Origin: Paramecium octaurelia
Lineage: Eukaryota > Ciliophora > Oligohymenophorea > Peniculida > Parameciidae
Length of the DNA: 64,000 nt
Direction: 5' to 3'
Assembly: GCA_905182995.1 (NCBI GenBank)
Contig: CAJJDP010000144.1
Location: forward strand, 186,001-250,000
Positions 13,445 to 27,292 of the stretch are shown piece after piece. Each line of letters opens with the position of its first letter. Within the stretch, counting starts at the first letter, position 1. The position numbers and the translations under genes are program-made. The notes beneath the pieces were generated by a model. It did no database searches. It saw only the letters and a program-made list of their open reading frames with translations, and was not told where the DNA came from.

Positions 13445-14252
13445 TTAGTGAATCACCCAGTATAAAAAATATGTCACATCATATATCAAATTTATAGAAT
13501 AAGGAACAACTTCATCACCTCGAAAGTACTTATAACAGAATATGTGTTATTATTCAAAGTATTTAATTTGGATTTAATTTTTAGGTACACTCCAATATTC
13601 TCAACCACACTATTATTAGTGAAAAATAGTCTTACTAAATTTGTCTTAAGGAATGATAATTGAAAATTACAATATTTTGATTCCCTACAATGAATAAAGG
13701 GTTGTATTAATACGAGTTTTATTTGAAACCTAATATAGAATGAAAATGATGGATAAATCTTTGTTAAATGCATTCTACAAATATAATGCTTTATTTATAT
13801 AAATGTAGGAGGAGAGAGCTATGTTGTTTATAAATATATGCTATTTTTTTGATTTACAAGTAAATGCCATTTAATAAATGAAATTCAATTTCTAAGGCTT
13901 TTAATAATTGTAATTTATCAAATTAGATAAATTTATTTAAAATATAATTGTATTTCTGCTTCAATTGCATTTTGGAAATCTCTTGAGAGATAAGTCAATA
14001 ATTAAGAAGGATTAAAGAAACTCTTTAAGCTTTAAGGAATTTAATTCAAATACAGAAGTATTCAATACTATTTAATTTAGAATTTGTATAATGGAATCAG
14101 AGGTTTGGTTTTAAAAAGGGCTGAAAATAGTTTTTAAGTAACATTATGGAACTTAGGAAATTAATTTTATGCTTGAAAGGGTTTGAGTTAATATATTGTT
14201 TTTGCTCACAGTTTTCTTATTGAGATTATATATTTATAAAATAATTTATTAA

Positions 14253-15696
<1,444 letters not shown>

Positions 15697-15756
15697 TCTT
15701 AAAAAAGATATAAATATTTTATATAATATACAAAATTTTAAATAATCTAAACAAAG

Positions 15757-16229
15757 TCAATCATTAACTATGAGATAGGTGTTATAAGTACTATCAGCCA
15801 AAATGAATTCTATCAACAGTTCAAGCAAAACATTAAAATGTTCCTCCTTTTGAGATTGGGTTTTATCTTTCACGAAAATTCTAGTGATAATTAACATGTT
15901 TTACTTATTCTCTTTACATTTCTACTTTGATATCTTATGGCTTTTATAATATACCTAATTTAACTAAAAAAATACTCTTTTCCATTTTTATTCGATTTAT
16001 TTAAACTTCTATTTGCAAAGAGGGCACGTGTTTTCAATCTACATATTATGGATTATAGTACATTTGACCACTTTTTGATGCATGTTAAACAAAATGAGTG
16101 ATTGCAACTATCCAAATGTCCCTGAATGTATTTGTTTCAATTTACTTATTATTCTATTGCATTATAACATATTCCACATTATTCTGCCTTCGATTAAAAT
16201 CGTGTCTGCCTTTATTATGGTTCTTTCAT
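15757..16229 (-). CDS. RING-finger protein, probable E3 ubiquitin ligase
   Basis: Two introns (24 and 23 nt) bring the eight zinc ligands together in a 141-residue protein: CGIC, CNHSFC, LTCIKKW and TCPLCKQKF, a C3HC4 RING of the type with HxFCxxCI and W. The N-terminus is short and Gln-rich (MKEPQQRQTRFQSKAEQ); the C-terminus is basic with no membrane segment. A further 21-nt stretch (GTATTTTTTTAG...TTAG) in the tail could be a third, in-frame intron. It should transfer ubiquitin from an E2; the substrate is unknown. It converges on the MAP kinase gene, with 60 bp between the stops. Confidence 0.85.
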
Positions 16230-16867
16230 TTTTGTTGCTTTTAATTATTAAATTATTAAATTAATGAAATTTTTCCTTTTTATCTCAATTTTTAAGAACA
16301 AGTTGAATTGCATTTTTGATACAAAATGTAATATTTAGTATGAAGAAGTTGATGCATATCAAAATAAGGTTTTGTCTTTTCATTTTATTAAATAATTGTG
16401 TCAAAGATATATATCATAGAATTAATCTACAATTAATATCTCTAAGGTGATGGAAATATAACTTATGAGTAATATGATTATTTGTAAACATTATATCATA
16501 AAGTAATCAAATTGCTCTCAAATCTAAATCTAATTTTTATAAAATTGCCCTATTTTCTGTCTCAATTCAACTCATTCGAGGAGTAACCACTAATTTTCAA
16601 TATTAAACATTAATTGATCTTTTGGTAAAGTAACTTTTGAGTTTGGAATAGGAATTAGATCACAAAGTAGTAGAAAATAGATGGAGCATAAGTATTCCTA
16701 TTATCTAAATGAAATAGACCTTACTTTTGATTTCAAATAATGGAAGAGTTTCATCCTAATGAAATAGCGCAGTTTATTATCAAAATTCTAAAGGTTATGA
16801 AGTATAAACAGTAATAAATTAAGAATAAATAAATATATTTTATTCATTGATTGTGTTAATATTAAAT
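16230..16867. other. Intergenic spacer
   Basis: About 640 bp between two minus-strand genes. A 40-codon plus-strand frame starting near 16681 (MEHKYSYYLNEIDL) uses TAA/TAG as Gln but is too short to call. No RNA gene seen. Confidence 0.35.
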
Positions 16868-18164
16868 TCACTAACTTGCAAGAACTGGATGATCTTCTTC
16901 ATATGATTGGAGTTGTGCAAATGAAAATGTTATTGATTCCATACATTGCTAGTTTGCAATGAAAGAAGTTTTCTAACCTTCATACTTTTCTTTATTGAAA
17001 AGATATAATCTTCTTGATACTGGGACTGTTAAGGATCTGATTGGTTTAGACCATCCATATCCTGGTAGATCTGGAATTCTGTCGCAAACAGTAATTGAGT
17101 CTCCTTTGAAGTTACATTCTGAGAAAAGTTCAGCACAATCTGGATCAAAAATTTTGTAAGTGGTGTCAGCAACAAAAATGGCTGCTTAATGGAAAACTCC
17201 ATACATTTAGGTGTCCCACCCTTAAGGAATAATAGGATTATGTACATGTCACTAGATTGTATTACAATTTTGATTCAAGTACTACTTTATTATATTGCAA
17301 TCTCATGTTTCTAGCTCTTTCGACATCATAACCTCTGAGTGTAACAATAGGAACTCTTGGACCGCTCTACCATACTTTTGGTAATTCAATGGTTTGTTAA
17401 ACTTCAGCTGCACTTGGTGCTCTTTTGACGAAGGGATGGCTTGAAGCAGGATCATTGTAGAAAACATAAGCAGGTGAGACCCACAAAGATTGATCAGTAC
17501 CCAAAAGAACGTTGAATCTTACAAATTCCAATTATGCTTGCCAATATGTTCTAGCTGAGACAGTAACAGATTTTGGTGTTACTTGTTCAACCTAAAATGC
17601 AAAACATTGATTACTTTGACTTCCACTATTGGATTTGTTAACAAGTGTTTACAACCAATCAAACCTACAATTGCATTTGTTGCATCTTTGAGACTGTGTT
17701 CAATTGTGTATGATACTTTTCTTTCGCCTTATCCAGTTTTTAATTCTTTGACATCAGTTGATTCGAATGTGACCACTTGAATTCTGGGATCATAAATTGC
17801 ATACCAATCAACGAATAGGGAATAGAGAGGAGAGGGACCTACAGCTACTCCACTCAATTTGAATCCTTAGGATTGATAATTTTATATTATTACCTGTGGT
17901 TGTGATATCGCTAACTCTCTCCATATACCCATGAGGTAAACCAACACTCCAATCAAGCAATTATGCGGAGATGAACACCTGAGGAGGAATTTCGAAGGCT
18001 TTCTTGAATTTTATGTCCACAACCACTTATCTTGGAACTCCTGCTTGGGCTTCCAATATGTGACCGGCAGCATATTGCACTATGACCTATTGTGCTGCCT
18101 CGAATTGTGGCGTTCTATAACAGAGCGCCAGTGATAATATAGCTATCAGAACTGCTATCTTCAT
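16868..18164 (-). CDS. Secreted protein with two H-type lectin domains and Cys-rich tail
   Basis: 406 residues after three introns (28, 23, 25 nt). Signal peptide MKIAVLIAILSLALCYRTP. Two similar blocks follow: VVVDIKFKKAFEIPPQVFIS ... TTGFKLSGVAVGPSPLYSL, and QQTIELPKVW ... LQYNLVTWWDTQMYGVF. Both show the H-type lectin pattern (hydrophobic strand, F..PP.V or PRV, GF or YN, W, YGV), the fold of discoidin and snail agglutinins that bind GalNAc-like sugars. The last 90 residues form a different module with four Cys and the motif LPGYGWSKPIRSL, vaguely like a beta/gamma-crystallin unit. Probably secreted or stored in exocytic vesicles. The lectin call is a pattern match; sugar binding is not shown. 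Confidence 0.7.
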
Positions 18165-18382
18165 AAATCCGTTTTTATATTATATAAATTATATTATTCT
18201 CTTGATCGATAATAATTTAAATCAACTCCGTAAAACAATGGCTTCTCCTGCTTCTCATTAAACAATAGGGAACTTCCTCAAAAATTTATATTCTATATTC
18301 AAAAATCATTTTCTCAATTAAGAACTAATCTTTTAATCTAATTACATAATCATAAATCATTTTTACATATATATTTCATAAA

Positions 18383-19508
18383 ATGAATGTATGTTCCAAT
18401 TTTGCATTGTCCTTGACAGGTAGTTTCCATGAATGCAGAAATTGTGGTCGAGAAAAAAAGTTTCATCGTCTTGACTTCGAAAACAACAACATTGAGTACG
18501 TCTAAAAGACTAACAACAACAACAATGCTGGTATCAGCTTTTCCATTAATTCATTAGCCAAATTCTAATAGGAAAAACTGTAACAAGTGGCTGCTTAAAA
18601 TTAAGTTGGAGAAGATGATTTAAAAGCCAAAGCCTGTAATAACTTTGTATTAGCCCTTGTTGGATAGTTTCATTAATGTGGCAATTGCAAAATAGACAAA
18701 AAATATCATACATTTGACACAGCGGGCTAAATAGCTTATCAACCCAAATCATAAGTATCTAAGCCAGCTTAATAGACTTAATCATAAACTAAAATTACAG
18801 CTGTTGCTGGTATTACACATATATATATTGTTTGTAGAAGTTGTTCAGGAAACAATGATGGTCCATTCCGTAAAAGATAGAATTGCTTAAATGAATAAAA
18901 AAGGGTAAAGTACAAATGAAGCTCCCTTCAGACCAAGTGTGAAAAGGGAAGAAGTTTAAGAAAAACTCCCTGGGTAGGCTGAAATAGTCACCGAATAAGT
19001 TTTCACAACCGTATCTGATAAAAAGAGTGTTTTCGACAAATAAAGAGTCAGAAAAACTATAGAATAATCCACATAGCAAATCAGAGAGCAATAGAACTCA
19101 GAGGGAATTAGAAAAGCTGAATCATAATTTATTACATCATCAGAAAATACACAGGAATAGTAAGAATAATTAATAGAAAATCAAAATGAAAACTAAGAAA
19201 ATCAATAAAAAGAACCAGAATAAGATCAAAAGGTTGAATCCTAAGAAGAACAATAATTGGCTGAAGATGACTAAGCCCAAGAATAACAATAATAATATCA
19301 ATAAGAAGAATACTAATAATAAGAATAAGAAGAATAATAATAAGAATAATAAGTTGTACCATAGTAAGAAGAACAAGTTGAATCTAATCATTAAGAATAA
19401 TCAGATAATCTAAACGAGTAGGTTGAAGAATCCTAATAGCAAAATAATCAACATCTTGATGAACCACAAGATGTCCAGGAGTAATAGGAAGCTAATGATG
19501 TTTATTGA
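18383..19508 (+). CDS. Paired cysteine-motif protein with Gln/Glu-rich tail
   Basis: 365 residues with one 28-nt intron. Two copies of the same motif sit in the N-terminal half: CSNFALSLTGSFHECRNC(G)REKKFH and CNNFVLALVGQFHQCGNCKIDKKYH, both C-x2-F-x9-C-x2-C-x6-H, which looks like a small zinc site. A similar C...C..C......H element starts the actin/Rho-linked protein MPRIP and outspread-type proteins, so a cytoskeletal role is possible but unproven. After residue 220 the protein is almost entirely Gln and Glu, with most Gln as TAA/TAG, ending DVQEQQEANDVY. No membrane segment. Other frames of the tail give long but spurious ORFs. Confidence 0.7.
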
Positions 19509-19566
19509 ACATAAATTGAAATATTAATAAATAATAATAATTTATACATTTAGATATTATATCTCG

Positions 19567-20679
19567 ATGCTGTTTAGATAAAAGGAAAAGGTCCCTGATC
19601 TTGGAAGAGACAACTTTCGTGATTTCATGAGAAGAGAAGGAGATTCTTGTTAGGAAACTCAGATGAAGCTCTCGACATTTGTACACAAAACTGTTCCCAA
19701 TGAATAGACCAAATCTTAACTAAGGTACATCACTCATCAATCCCTAGTCCACTTCCGTTAGCCTTGGATGGTTCATTAAAAATGATAGGCAATACATGGG
19801 ATGCCAAGCATTTAGGAACTTTCCTTCAAAAAAGTTAATTTGCTTCTGTTGGTGGAAACTCTCTCAAAAATACTGAACCCTTTTAAAACAGCATGAAGAA
19901 CTAAAGCTTCTTCTTTAGAAGTTAATAACCTCGAATTATAGATGACCATGTTGATTATCTACATTAACATACAATCAACCACATAATAAGTGATCATCCA
20001 ATGATGAAAAGTGGAACCAAATATTTGTAGAAGAAACTCCTCTCCGTCCCCGATAAGCCATTTGACGAGTCTAAACTTAATTACATAACTGAAGTGGGAT
20101 TAAAAAAACCCAAAGAACAATTTCAAGAGATGCTAGTCACCAAAGAAAATCAATTGAAATTTCATTAATGGAGATCAGAATTTTAGGATGTAAATCGAGC
20201 CTACAAGAAAGCCAAACAATGCTTTAAAAGTGGCTTATATGGATTGGATAGTCCATTCAATGACAATACTGAACTATATAAGGAAGAGAATGCAAAATTG
20301 AGGGGATTGGAATAACAGAGTGTGAGGAGCTCATTATAGAGATATAAATGTATTAATCTAATCTAAAGAAATAGCGCTTGAACGATTTAATGCCAGTAAT
20401 CCCTCTATTGAATTTAATAATGTAGCCCATCAACCCATTAATTCTAAACAAAAAGATCCATTATTAGCCAAGAGCAGTTTCCCTTTACAAAACTTTGAAT
20501 TCCACGATTAATGGATGAAGAGAAAATTGATTGAATAACAGATAGATACCAAAAATAGAATATTTGGAGAAACCTCTCAAAGCAAGGTCAACCCCCAGAG
20601 GTCGGTCTTTTTGAGAGAACAGGAAGTTAGAGGGAGAAACTATAACCCTGTCAACCTAACTAGAAGTATAATTGGGTGA
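19567..20679 (+). CDS. Unknown basic protein
   Basis: Two introns (23 and 25 nt) give 354 residues, starting MLFRQKEKVPDLGRD. The protein is hydrophilic and basic, with many Lys/Gln/Ser; segments such as HQWRSEFQDVNRAYKKAKQC and QWMKRKLIEQQIDTKNR look helical. No known domain, signal peptide or membrane segment. It starts 58 bp after the stop of the preceding gene. Possibly a ciliary or cytoskeletal protein by composition, but I do not recognise it. Confidence 0.6.
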
Positions 20680-20790
20680 GTATTTTTACAATTAATCAAA
20701 TACCTTTAAATTATTTATAGTAGACTTTTATTTTCTCTCTCTTCCTTCGTAGTATTATTTAATCAACACTTTCTTACGTCCTCTTTGTGG

Positions 20791-21970
20791 ATGTCTAATC
20801 TAAAAATTCTGGTTGGTAAAGAAGGAAAAGTATAAATTAAATTTATGTAGGATTATATAAAAATAATAGATGCTTAAGTAATGGAGGAGTCTCTAATAAA
20901 CTATACTCAGTACCAAATTAAAGGCATAAGAAAGGGAGAGGAGTTTTTGATCAATAAGAGATATAATGATTTCGTTATTCTGAAGGAAGTATTTAATAGG
21001 ACTTGGCCAGGTTGCTTCATTCCACCAATTCCACAAAAAAAATCTCTGGTATTTTGAATTGTAAAATATTTTTAGGGCAATTTAGACTCCAATGTTATTA
21101 CTTATCGTTCGAAATACCTATCGTATTTTCTGAAAAAGATATTAAAAATTCCTTATCTTTGGTTAGGTGAAGAGATTAGTATTTTTATCAAAGGGACGAC
21201 TGAATAATTGCAAGAAATGGCGAAAAATAAAACTCTACAGCAAATTATAAGCAAGTATGAGGAGACTTTCACTTTCAACGAGAATTAACAAGTTTATGAC
21301 ATTGATTAATTTTATTCTTCAACTTGTCATATAATCCCTATGATTGAAAATTTCTCGGCTATGGCCAAGAACCTTATTAAGGAGAAGGAATCTTAAAACT
21401 AAGGCTTTATAATGTTTGTAGAACACTTTTTACCATAATTTGAAAAATTACAATAGTAAAATCATTAAGGTATATTTTAATTATTAACTATAAGTATTTT
21501 CTAATTAAGAAACCCAAGAATAGTTTCAATTATCCAAAAAATGTTGCACCAAAAATGAGTACAATAAGGTTTTTGAATACACAAAGATAGTAGAGAGAGA
21601 ATTAATAGCCTGTAAGGATGCCTTGGTTTATAGAAACACCATTGTATAAAAAGTTAAAGAAGAAGATGAGAAATTATATAAGTTGAATATTCAACTACAG
21701 GAATTGCACTCAAAAACTCTGCTTTTTGGAAAGAAAGAAGAAAAGGTGGCAGCCATCCAAAATTAAATTTAACAATAGTAATCCACTGTTGAATCATTGA
21801 AATAGCTTCTGTTTTTAATAAATAAATTGATATCCCAATAAGAGATCCCCAATTTTTATAGAAATACAAAAGAAAAATACCTAAGATTAATAAAAGTGTT
21901 TTCAGATTTTTAGATCAAATATCACTAATCATAAACCGAATTTTGGGAAAAAATATAATTAAAGATTTGA
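20791..21970 (+). CDS. PX-domain (sorting nexin-like) protein
   Basis: 375 residues, introns of 27 and 25 nt. The N-terminal PX domain, a phosphoinositide-binding fold, runs to about residue 120: YTQYQIKGIRKGEEF, the KRYNDFVILKEVF motif with the lipid-contacting Arg-Tyr, then the proline turn FIPPIPQKK and RSKYLSYFLKKIL. The remainder (residues 130-375) is helical and coiled, with EEDEKLYKLNIQLQELH and IQNQIQQQQSTVESL, as expected of a BAR-like sorting nexin tail. Likely acts in endosomal membrane sorting. The 25-nt intron (GTATATTTT...CTATAAG) could alternatively be a 40-nt intron ending at the next AAG; both keep the frame. Confidence 0.85.
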
Positions 21971-22123
21971 GTAAAGAATATATATAACAATGCATCAATT
22001 TATTTTAATGTATAATCAATAATTAAGATAACATTTAGAATGAATTTTCTGCATTTATTTCTAGTTATTTATAAAATTATACACAGGGCTGTAAAATTAT
22101 TATAATCACAATTTAATTATAAT

Positions 22124-24176
22124 ATGTAAACTCATGCAAAATAAGTGGTTGGATTAATCAATCAATTGCCCAAGAAAGATGAATTGAAATTCTTAGAAAA
22201 ACAACCAGGAAACAAAAAGGTTATTTCCGAAACTAATCAAGCCTTCATCTCAGTCATTAATGGATTGCGATCTTTGATTGGAGATGTCTAGACAAATTCA
22301 ACCACTATCCCATTTAAAGTATTCTCTCATAAGTATATAGTAAATAGAAGAAACATTGGATTAATTCTTAGAAAATGCAGCCATTCAATTTGACAAAATG
22401 AATAAATTAAGCATAGCCCCAAAACAGCCCCAAGTTTAAAAAACTAATTAAGCTAAACCAAAAGATATTTATGGATTTGCTGATGTAATCTAACTCAATA
22501 AATTACCTTTTATTCCTGTTTTAAAATATAAGCATTATGCTCAAACAGAATTAGATTAAAAAATAATAGAAGCTCAAAATAACCCAACTTAATTTTTTGA
22601 AAAATATGCCATTGAAGAATTTACACACCCTTATTATGAAGAAATAACAAGGTTAACACCACAAGATTTTGTACTTGAAGTACCACCTAAAATTAATAGA
22701 TATCGAGATTTAGAACCTCCCATTATGATTAATAATGCTGATAATTTGGGGGAACTCGTCCTTAAAATATAGAATGAAGTGGATTAGAATGGTTTTGCTG
22801 AGGTAGCTGTAGATTTAGAACATAATCATTCAATATCTTATTTGGGAGTAACCTGTTTGATCCAATTAAGCACAAGGACCCAAGATTACATTATTGATCC
22901 TTTTCCTTTATGGAAATAAGTAGGAGACATGTTAAGTGTTGTATTTAGCAACCCCAGAATAGTAAAGGTGTTTCATGGAGCTGATAATGATGTACAATGG
23001 CTGTAAAGAGATTTTGGTTTATATATTGTAAATCTATTCGATACATTCCACGCCTCAAAGGAATTATAGCTTATGTAAAATTCGTTTTAGTTTTTGCTCT
23101 CAGAATATTGTAAGAAATCCACAGATAAAACATATTAAACTGCTGATTGGACATAAAGACCATTATCTGATGAGATGATTAAATATGCTTAGATTGACAC
23201 ACATTATTTACTTTACATCTATGACAGAATGAGATAAGATCTTAAGAAGTTGAATAAGCCAAACGAGAATTTAAATAACATTCCAAATTATTATATTGAA
23301 AGTGTATTAAAAAGAAGTAAGGAGACAGCTCTCAAGATTTACAAGAAACCTTTATAAGATTAAGATTAATCTTTGCAAACAATTCTGAATAAATAAGACA
23401 GACGAATGGAGGCAAAAAATTTTGATTTAATGGTTAAATTATTGGAATTAAGAGAAGAATTAGGAATTTAATATGATCAAAACCCAAGATACTTTTTGCC
23501 CAATCCATTCCTATTCAAATTAGTTGAATCTAAACCTACCTCAATCTAAGAATTAAAAAGCCAATTGGGAGGTGATAAATATATTCATGAAATTATTAAA
23601 GAAAATCTCTGGTAATTCTTAAAGGTACTGTTAGAATTTGATGAGAAAGTTCCGATAGTCAATATCATATAGGAAGAATAAATAAATACAACATAAATAT
23701 AAATTGAGGAAATTCAACCTTGTCTGCAGGTTGAACCATTAAAAATTGTCCAGATTCCAGTTAACATCAGGAAATTCGAAAATCAAAATAAAAGTGTTGT
23801 CAAAAATAATTATAGAAATGAAAATGTTGAATAAATAACATCGCAGTTTCTTTGTGAGTCTCCTTTCAAGTTGTTAAATGTATTTTATGATGGACTCGGT
23901 TCTTAAATATTTTAATCAATGAAGGAATAAAGTTTGTAGCAAAAGCAATAAGTTGAAGAAACACAATAATAAAAAATAGAAAAAATTAAAACGTCCGATT
24001 TCATATAGCTACCAAAATTAGAAGAATCAAATCGAGATTAATTGAAAGATTAGGATATTAGATTAAATAATACACTGTAAAATTAATATGGCACAAAAAT
24101 TTTAAAAAGGCATCAAAAAATAGAATAATAGAAAATATAAAAGTCTAACATAAGCAACAGATTTGAAATTCCATGA
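22124..24176 (+). CDS. RRP6: Exosome 3'-5' exonuclease RRP6/EXOSC10
   Basis: 676 residues with a single 22-nt intron. An N-terminal helical region with PMC2NT character is followed by the DEDD-Y exonuclease: VAVDLEHNHSISYLG (catalytic Asp and Glu), KVFHGADNDVQWLQRDFG (third Asp), and YAQIDTHYLLYIYD (final Tyr and Asp). An HRDC domain follows (DRRMEAKNFDLMVKLLELREELG). It trims rRNA, snoRNA and aberrant RNA with the nuclear exosome. The C-terminal 150 residues are Gln/Lys-rich and may hold the basic nucleic-acid-binding tail. All catalytic residues are present. Confidence 0.95.
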
Positions 24177-24418
24177 TAATAAAATGTATATTAATAGTCA
24201 TTAATTATTGTTATAATCAATTAGATATTCGATAAAAACATAAATAAGAATATTTATTATAATCGAAATGATTATTCGTTCTATTTTAGCTTAGATATTT
24301 AATATATTTTACAAATTGTATTCTATTTATTCATTAGATATCAATTTAATTGATATTTAATATAAAAGTAGGAATTAACATATTATATTATTTTAGTTAA
24401 TCTGTGTAATCATAGTAA

Positions 24419-25281
24419 TCAATTTTTTAGTACTTACCTATAAATTTCTTTAAGATTTGATTCCAATTTTTTTTAATTTGATCTTGATAATCTCCTATTT
24501 TCAATTACATCTTGAAATATTTCTGTTTGAGTATTTATTAATTTTGTATATTTTGTCACATCTGGGATTTCTGTGTATACTTTGGTGCTTATTCTTTGAT
24601 AAGTGTACCTAGAGCGATTATTAATATATACCTGTCATATATCTTTTATATTCTAATTTTAGCATCTTTGTCTTACAATCTTGAAATAAAATTATCAAAT
24701 TTGATTCCATATTTTAATTGATATTTAGAATTATCCTGGGGAGGTTTTGTGTTGGCCAATGATGCATTTGACTTTATTTGTTCTTTTTTAATTAGTTCTT
24801 TCTGAATTCTTTTAATTTGAAAATAATTTTGCAATTTAGGATACTTTTGTAACTAATTTTCGAGACTAATAATTTCGTTATTGGTATTGTCTGTTTTTAC
24901 TCTTTACTCTTATTAAAATGTTTAATTGACATGATATTGGGGCATCTAAATTTCGTTGATAGGTAAAATTATTTATGGCATCTCATCCTATGTTGTATAG
25001 GTGTTGCTAATAAAACTGTTTTCATGTAAAGAATTGTGTTTATTTCTTAGTTTATTAATGGGAGATGATTTTTTTCTAATCAATGAACTCAATCGATCAT
25101 GTATACTTTTTGGATTGTTATTTAACAAGTATTTTCTGGAATCGTGAGCCTTAATACTTGCTTTAAGAAATTATTCATCATGATTGGCAGTAACTCTGCT
25201 TTTAGGTGAATTTGAATGACGCGAGGATGTTTTCTTTCTTTGATCTTCTAATAAGTTGAATAAATTTTAAAACTTTTACAT
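24419..25281 (-). CDS. Unknown basic, Ser/Gln-rich protein
   Basis: 279 residues with one 23-nt intron (GTATATATTAATAATCGCTCTAG). Starts MQKFQNLFNLLEDQRKK. Early region rich in Ser/Lys/Arg (TSSRHSNSPKSRVTANHD; HDRLSSLIRKKSSPINK), C-terminal region helical with many Lys/Gln/Ile (KRIQKELIKKEQIKSN). No domain recognised. The upstream ATG choice is the point where the charged composition begins; a longer frame upstream is AT-rich and not supported. Confidence 0.55.
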
Positions 25282-25891
25282 CTGTAATATTATTAATAAA
25301 TTTTATAATAAATTAAGCCATCTAAACTTCATTTCTAATAAAAACATTGAACTTTCTAGCTTTCTTTTGATTGTCTAATGAGAATACATAAATATTTTGA
25401 ATATTTTTTACTATCTATATAATATTGATGACACTCATTTAATAAAGAGCTTAACCATTTTCTACAATCATTTTTACAAGATTATTCATCAGCTGTATTT
25501 TAAAACTATTCAAAAATGAACCTGATAGAATGGCAATATGAAATATTAGGATATTCTATTTATTAAATATTGAAAATATCTATAATCAATTCTACCAATT
25601 TATTTTAATATGAGTAGTTAATTAACAATTATCAATCTATTTTTGAGTCATATAGATAATATTAATTTTATTTTTCGAATATTTTTAATGTAGATAAATA
25701 TGCGAAATTTGTCAATAGAATTGTAACGAATAGTGTTAGTGTTATGATTTCTAATTTCTTAATTTACTTTATCAATAGGGTTTTCATTCTTATTTAAGAA
25801 AGTTCGAATTTGTGTTCATATAGAAAAAAACAAAAATAAGTTTGTTAAAGAATGATGATGTCAATAAATTAAATTAATTAACAAATTCAGA
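25282..25891. other. Divergent intergenic region
   Basis: About 610 bp of AT-rich DNA between two divergent genes, expected to carry both promoters. No gene, repeat or RNA signal seen. Confidence 0.4.
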
Positions 25892-26956
25892 ATGCCTATA
25901 ACGAGTAAATTTGCATTATATATAATTAGGTGAAATCTATCAGGAGTTACTTGACTTTGAGGAAAGATACCACAAAGGATCTGAGAAGTACGATGTTATA
26001 TAAAAATTAATTGATTTGTATGCTTTGTTGATTGAACATTATGACAGTATTTAGGTAAGATTGAGTGAGTGATTGTAGGATCCAGTGGGGTATTATTTTA
26101 ATGAGAAACTTTAATCATTGTTTGCCTGTCAAAGAGCCCTGAAGAGCATTCGTAAGACAAACTAAGATTAGCCTCCATCAATGCCTACTCATACACAAAG
26201 TCTAATTATACAAGAGACTAACATCAATTAAAACAGCCAAGAAAGTGCAAAGGCAAAGGTATTGAGATGATCTTATAATAAGTAAACAATATGTGTGGAA
26301 CAAAAAAAGAAGGAACGTTAAACTAAGGCAAAGATTGCCATGGAAATATAAGATAAGATTGAGGGCAGTTAAAACGATTTGTAGCATCTAATAAGTGGAT
26401 ATCAAAAGGCTTCAGATTAAACATAAAAGGTGATTGAGGATGATCTTAAGCGATAAGATGAGCTATTTCTGTAGAGGAGACTTAAAAGAGAGAGTATAAT
26501 TCCATATTCATAAAAGAAACAAATTTAATGAGAAAATCAAGTAGAATGTGTTCGACCAAATGTAGTACTGAAAGATTGGACCTGTTTGAGAGTTGTATAG
26601 AATTTTCAAGTGGAGGAGTTGATTAGATTTAGGAGATTAATAATGCTCGATTGATGTTGCTTCTTAAAGAATAATCTGGTAAAATCAGTTCGGAGAAGAC
26701 TAACCCAATTGCACCAGAATAGGTAGAAGAGGTGTAGCCATTTGAAGAGATTTAAATAGAGGAAATGGATGAAACTGAGACTATAATTCCACCAAGGAGA
26801 TAGATAAGAGAGTCATCATCTGAAGATGTTACTGATTCTCCACCTCAACCAAGACGAAAAGTTTAATAATTTGGAATGATGGATAATAATGGTGATATGC
26901 TGTTAATCGAAGATGAATAGAACTTAATAAGTGACTTAAATATTGAGTTAAATTGA
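25892..26956 (+). CDS. Unknown acidic coiled protein
   Basis: Four introns (25, 24, 24, 23 nt) give 322 residues. The first intron lies 13 nt after the ATG (MPITS-EIYQELLDFEERYHKG). The N-terminal region to about residue 90 is helical, the middle is Lys/Gln/Glu-rich coiled coil, and the C-terminal 100 residues are acidic with SSSEDVTDSPPQPRR and end DEQNLISDLNIELN. Two 24-nt introns would be in frame but contain TGA, so unspliced RNA would be truncated. No known domain. Possibly a regulatory or scaffold protein. Confidence 0.65.
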
Positions 26957-27292
26957 ATTAGTCAGGCTTGAATTAATATATTTGCATTAAAATTATATCT
27001 AATTGTTAGCAATATCTCATAAATTCTATGTTAATGGACCATTACGATTGTATTCATTATTAACTCCTTTTTATTTGTTGAATAAAGAAGTTCGGAATTC
27101 GGATTTGAATTATCATTATATTTTATTAATCTTATTGTTATGAATTCCCAAATTGTTCTATATAATCAATTCGATTCTTAAGTACTAGTATGGTGACTCA
27201 TAAAATGGAACAACAGTTTTATTGGTTGGTAACTGCCTGAACTAATTGCATATCCAGATTTCGTATTATTAATTAATTTAACTCAATTCTAC
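26957..27292. other. Intergenic spacer
   Basis: About 336 bp upstream of the STIMATE-family gene. A hydrophobic open frame on the plus strand (IVFIINSFLFVEQ) has no start codon and ends in a TGA; I treat it as noncoding. Confidence 0.35.

Larger units (their letters stand above)
12372..14252. other. AT-rich intergenic stretch with degenerate repeats
   Basis: Nearly 1.9 kb with no credible gene. A minus-strand open frame at 13492-13773 lacks any TAA/TAG codon over 93 residues, unlike real genes here, and is doubtful. It holds a diverged tandem repeat (12435-12725), a direct repeat AAGGCGAGC (12500 and 12514), a tandem GTAGATCAAA (13421-13444), several G/C runs such as TGGGGGGAA near 13150, and long poly-T/A tracts. 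Confidence 0.4.

Noticed and set aside
13492-13773. Minus-strand 93-codon ORF
   Set aside because: It has no TAA/TAG codon at all, unlike real genes here, sits in AT-rich DNA, and has no recognisable feature; likely chance.
16082-16264. Plus-strand hydrophobic ORF MLNKMSDCNYPNVP
   Set aside because: Antisense of the RING finger, whose eight ligands line up on the minus strand after splicing.
19132-19413. Overlapping Leu-rich and Asn/Lys-rich ORFs on both strands
   Set aside because: Shadows of the Gln/Glu-rich tail of the gene at 18383-19508, which reads through in its own frame with TAA/TAG as Gln.
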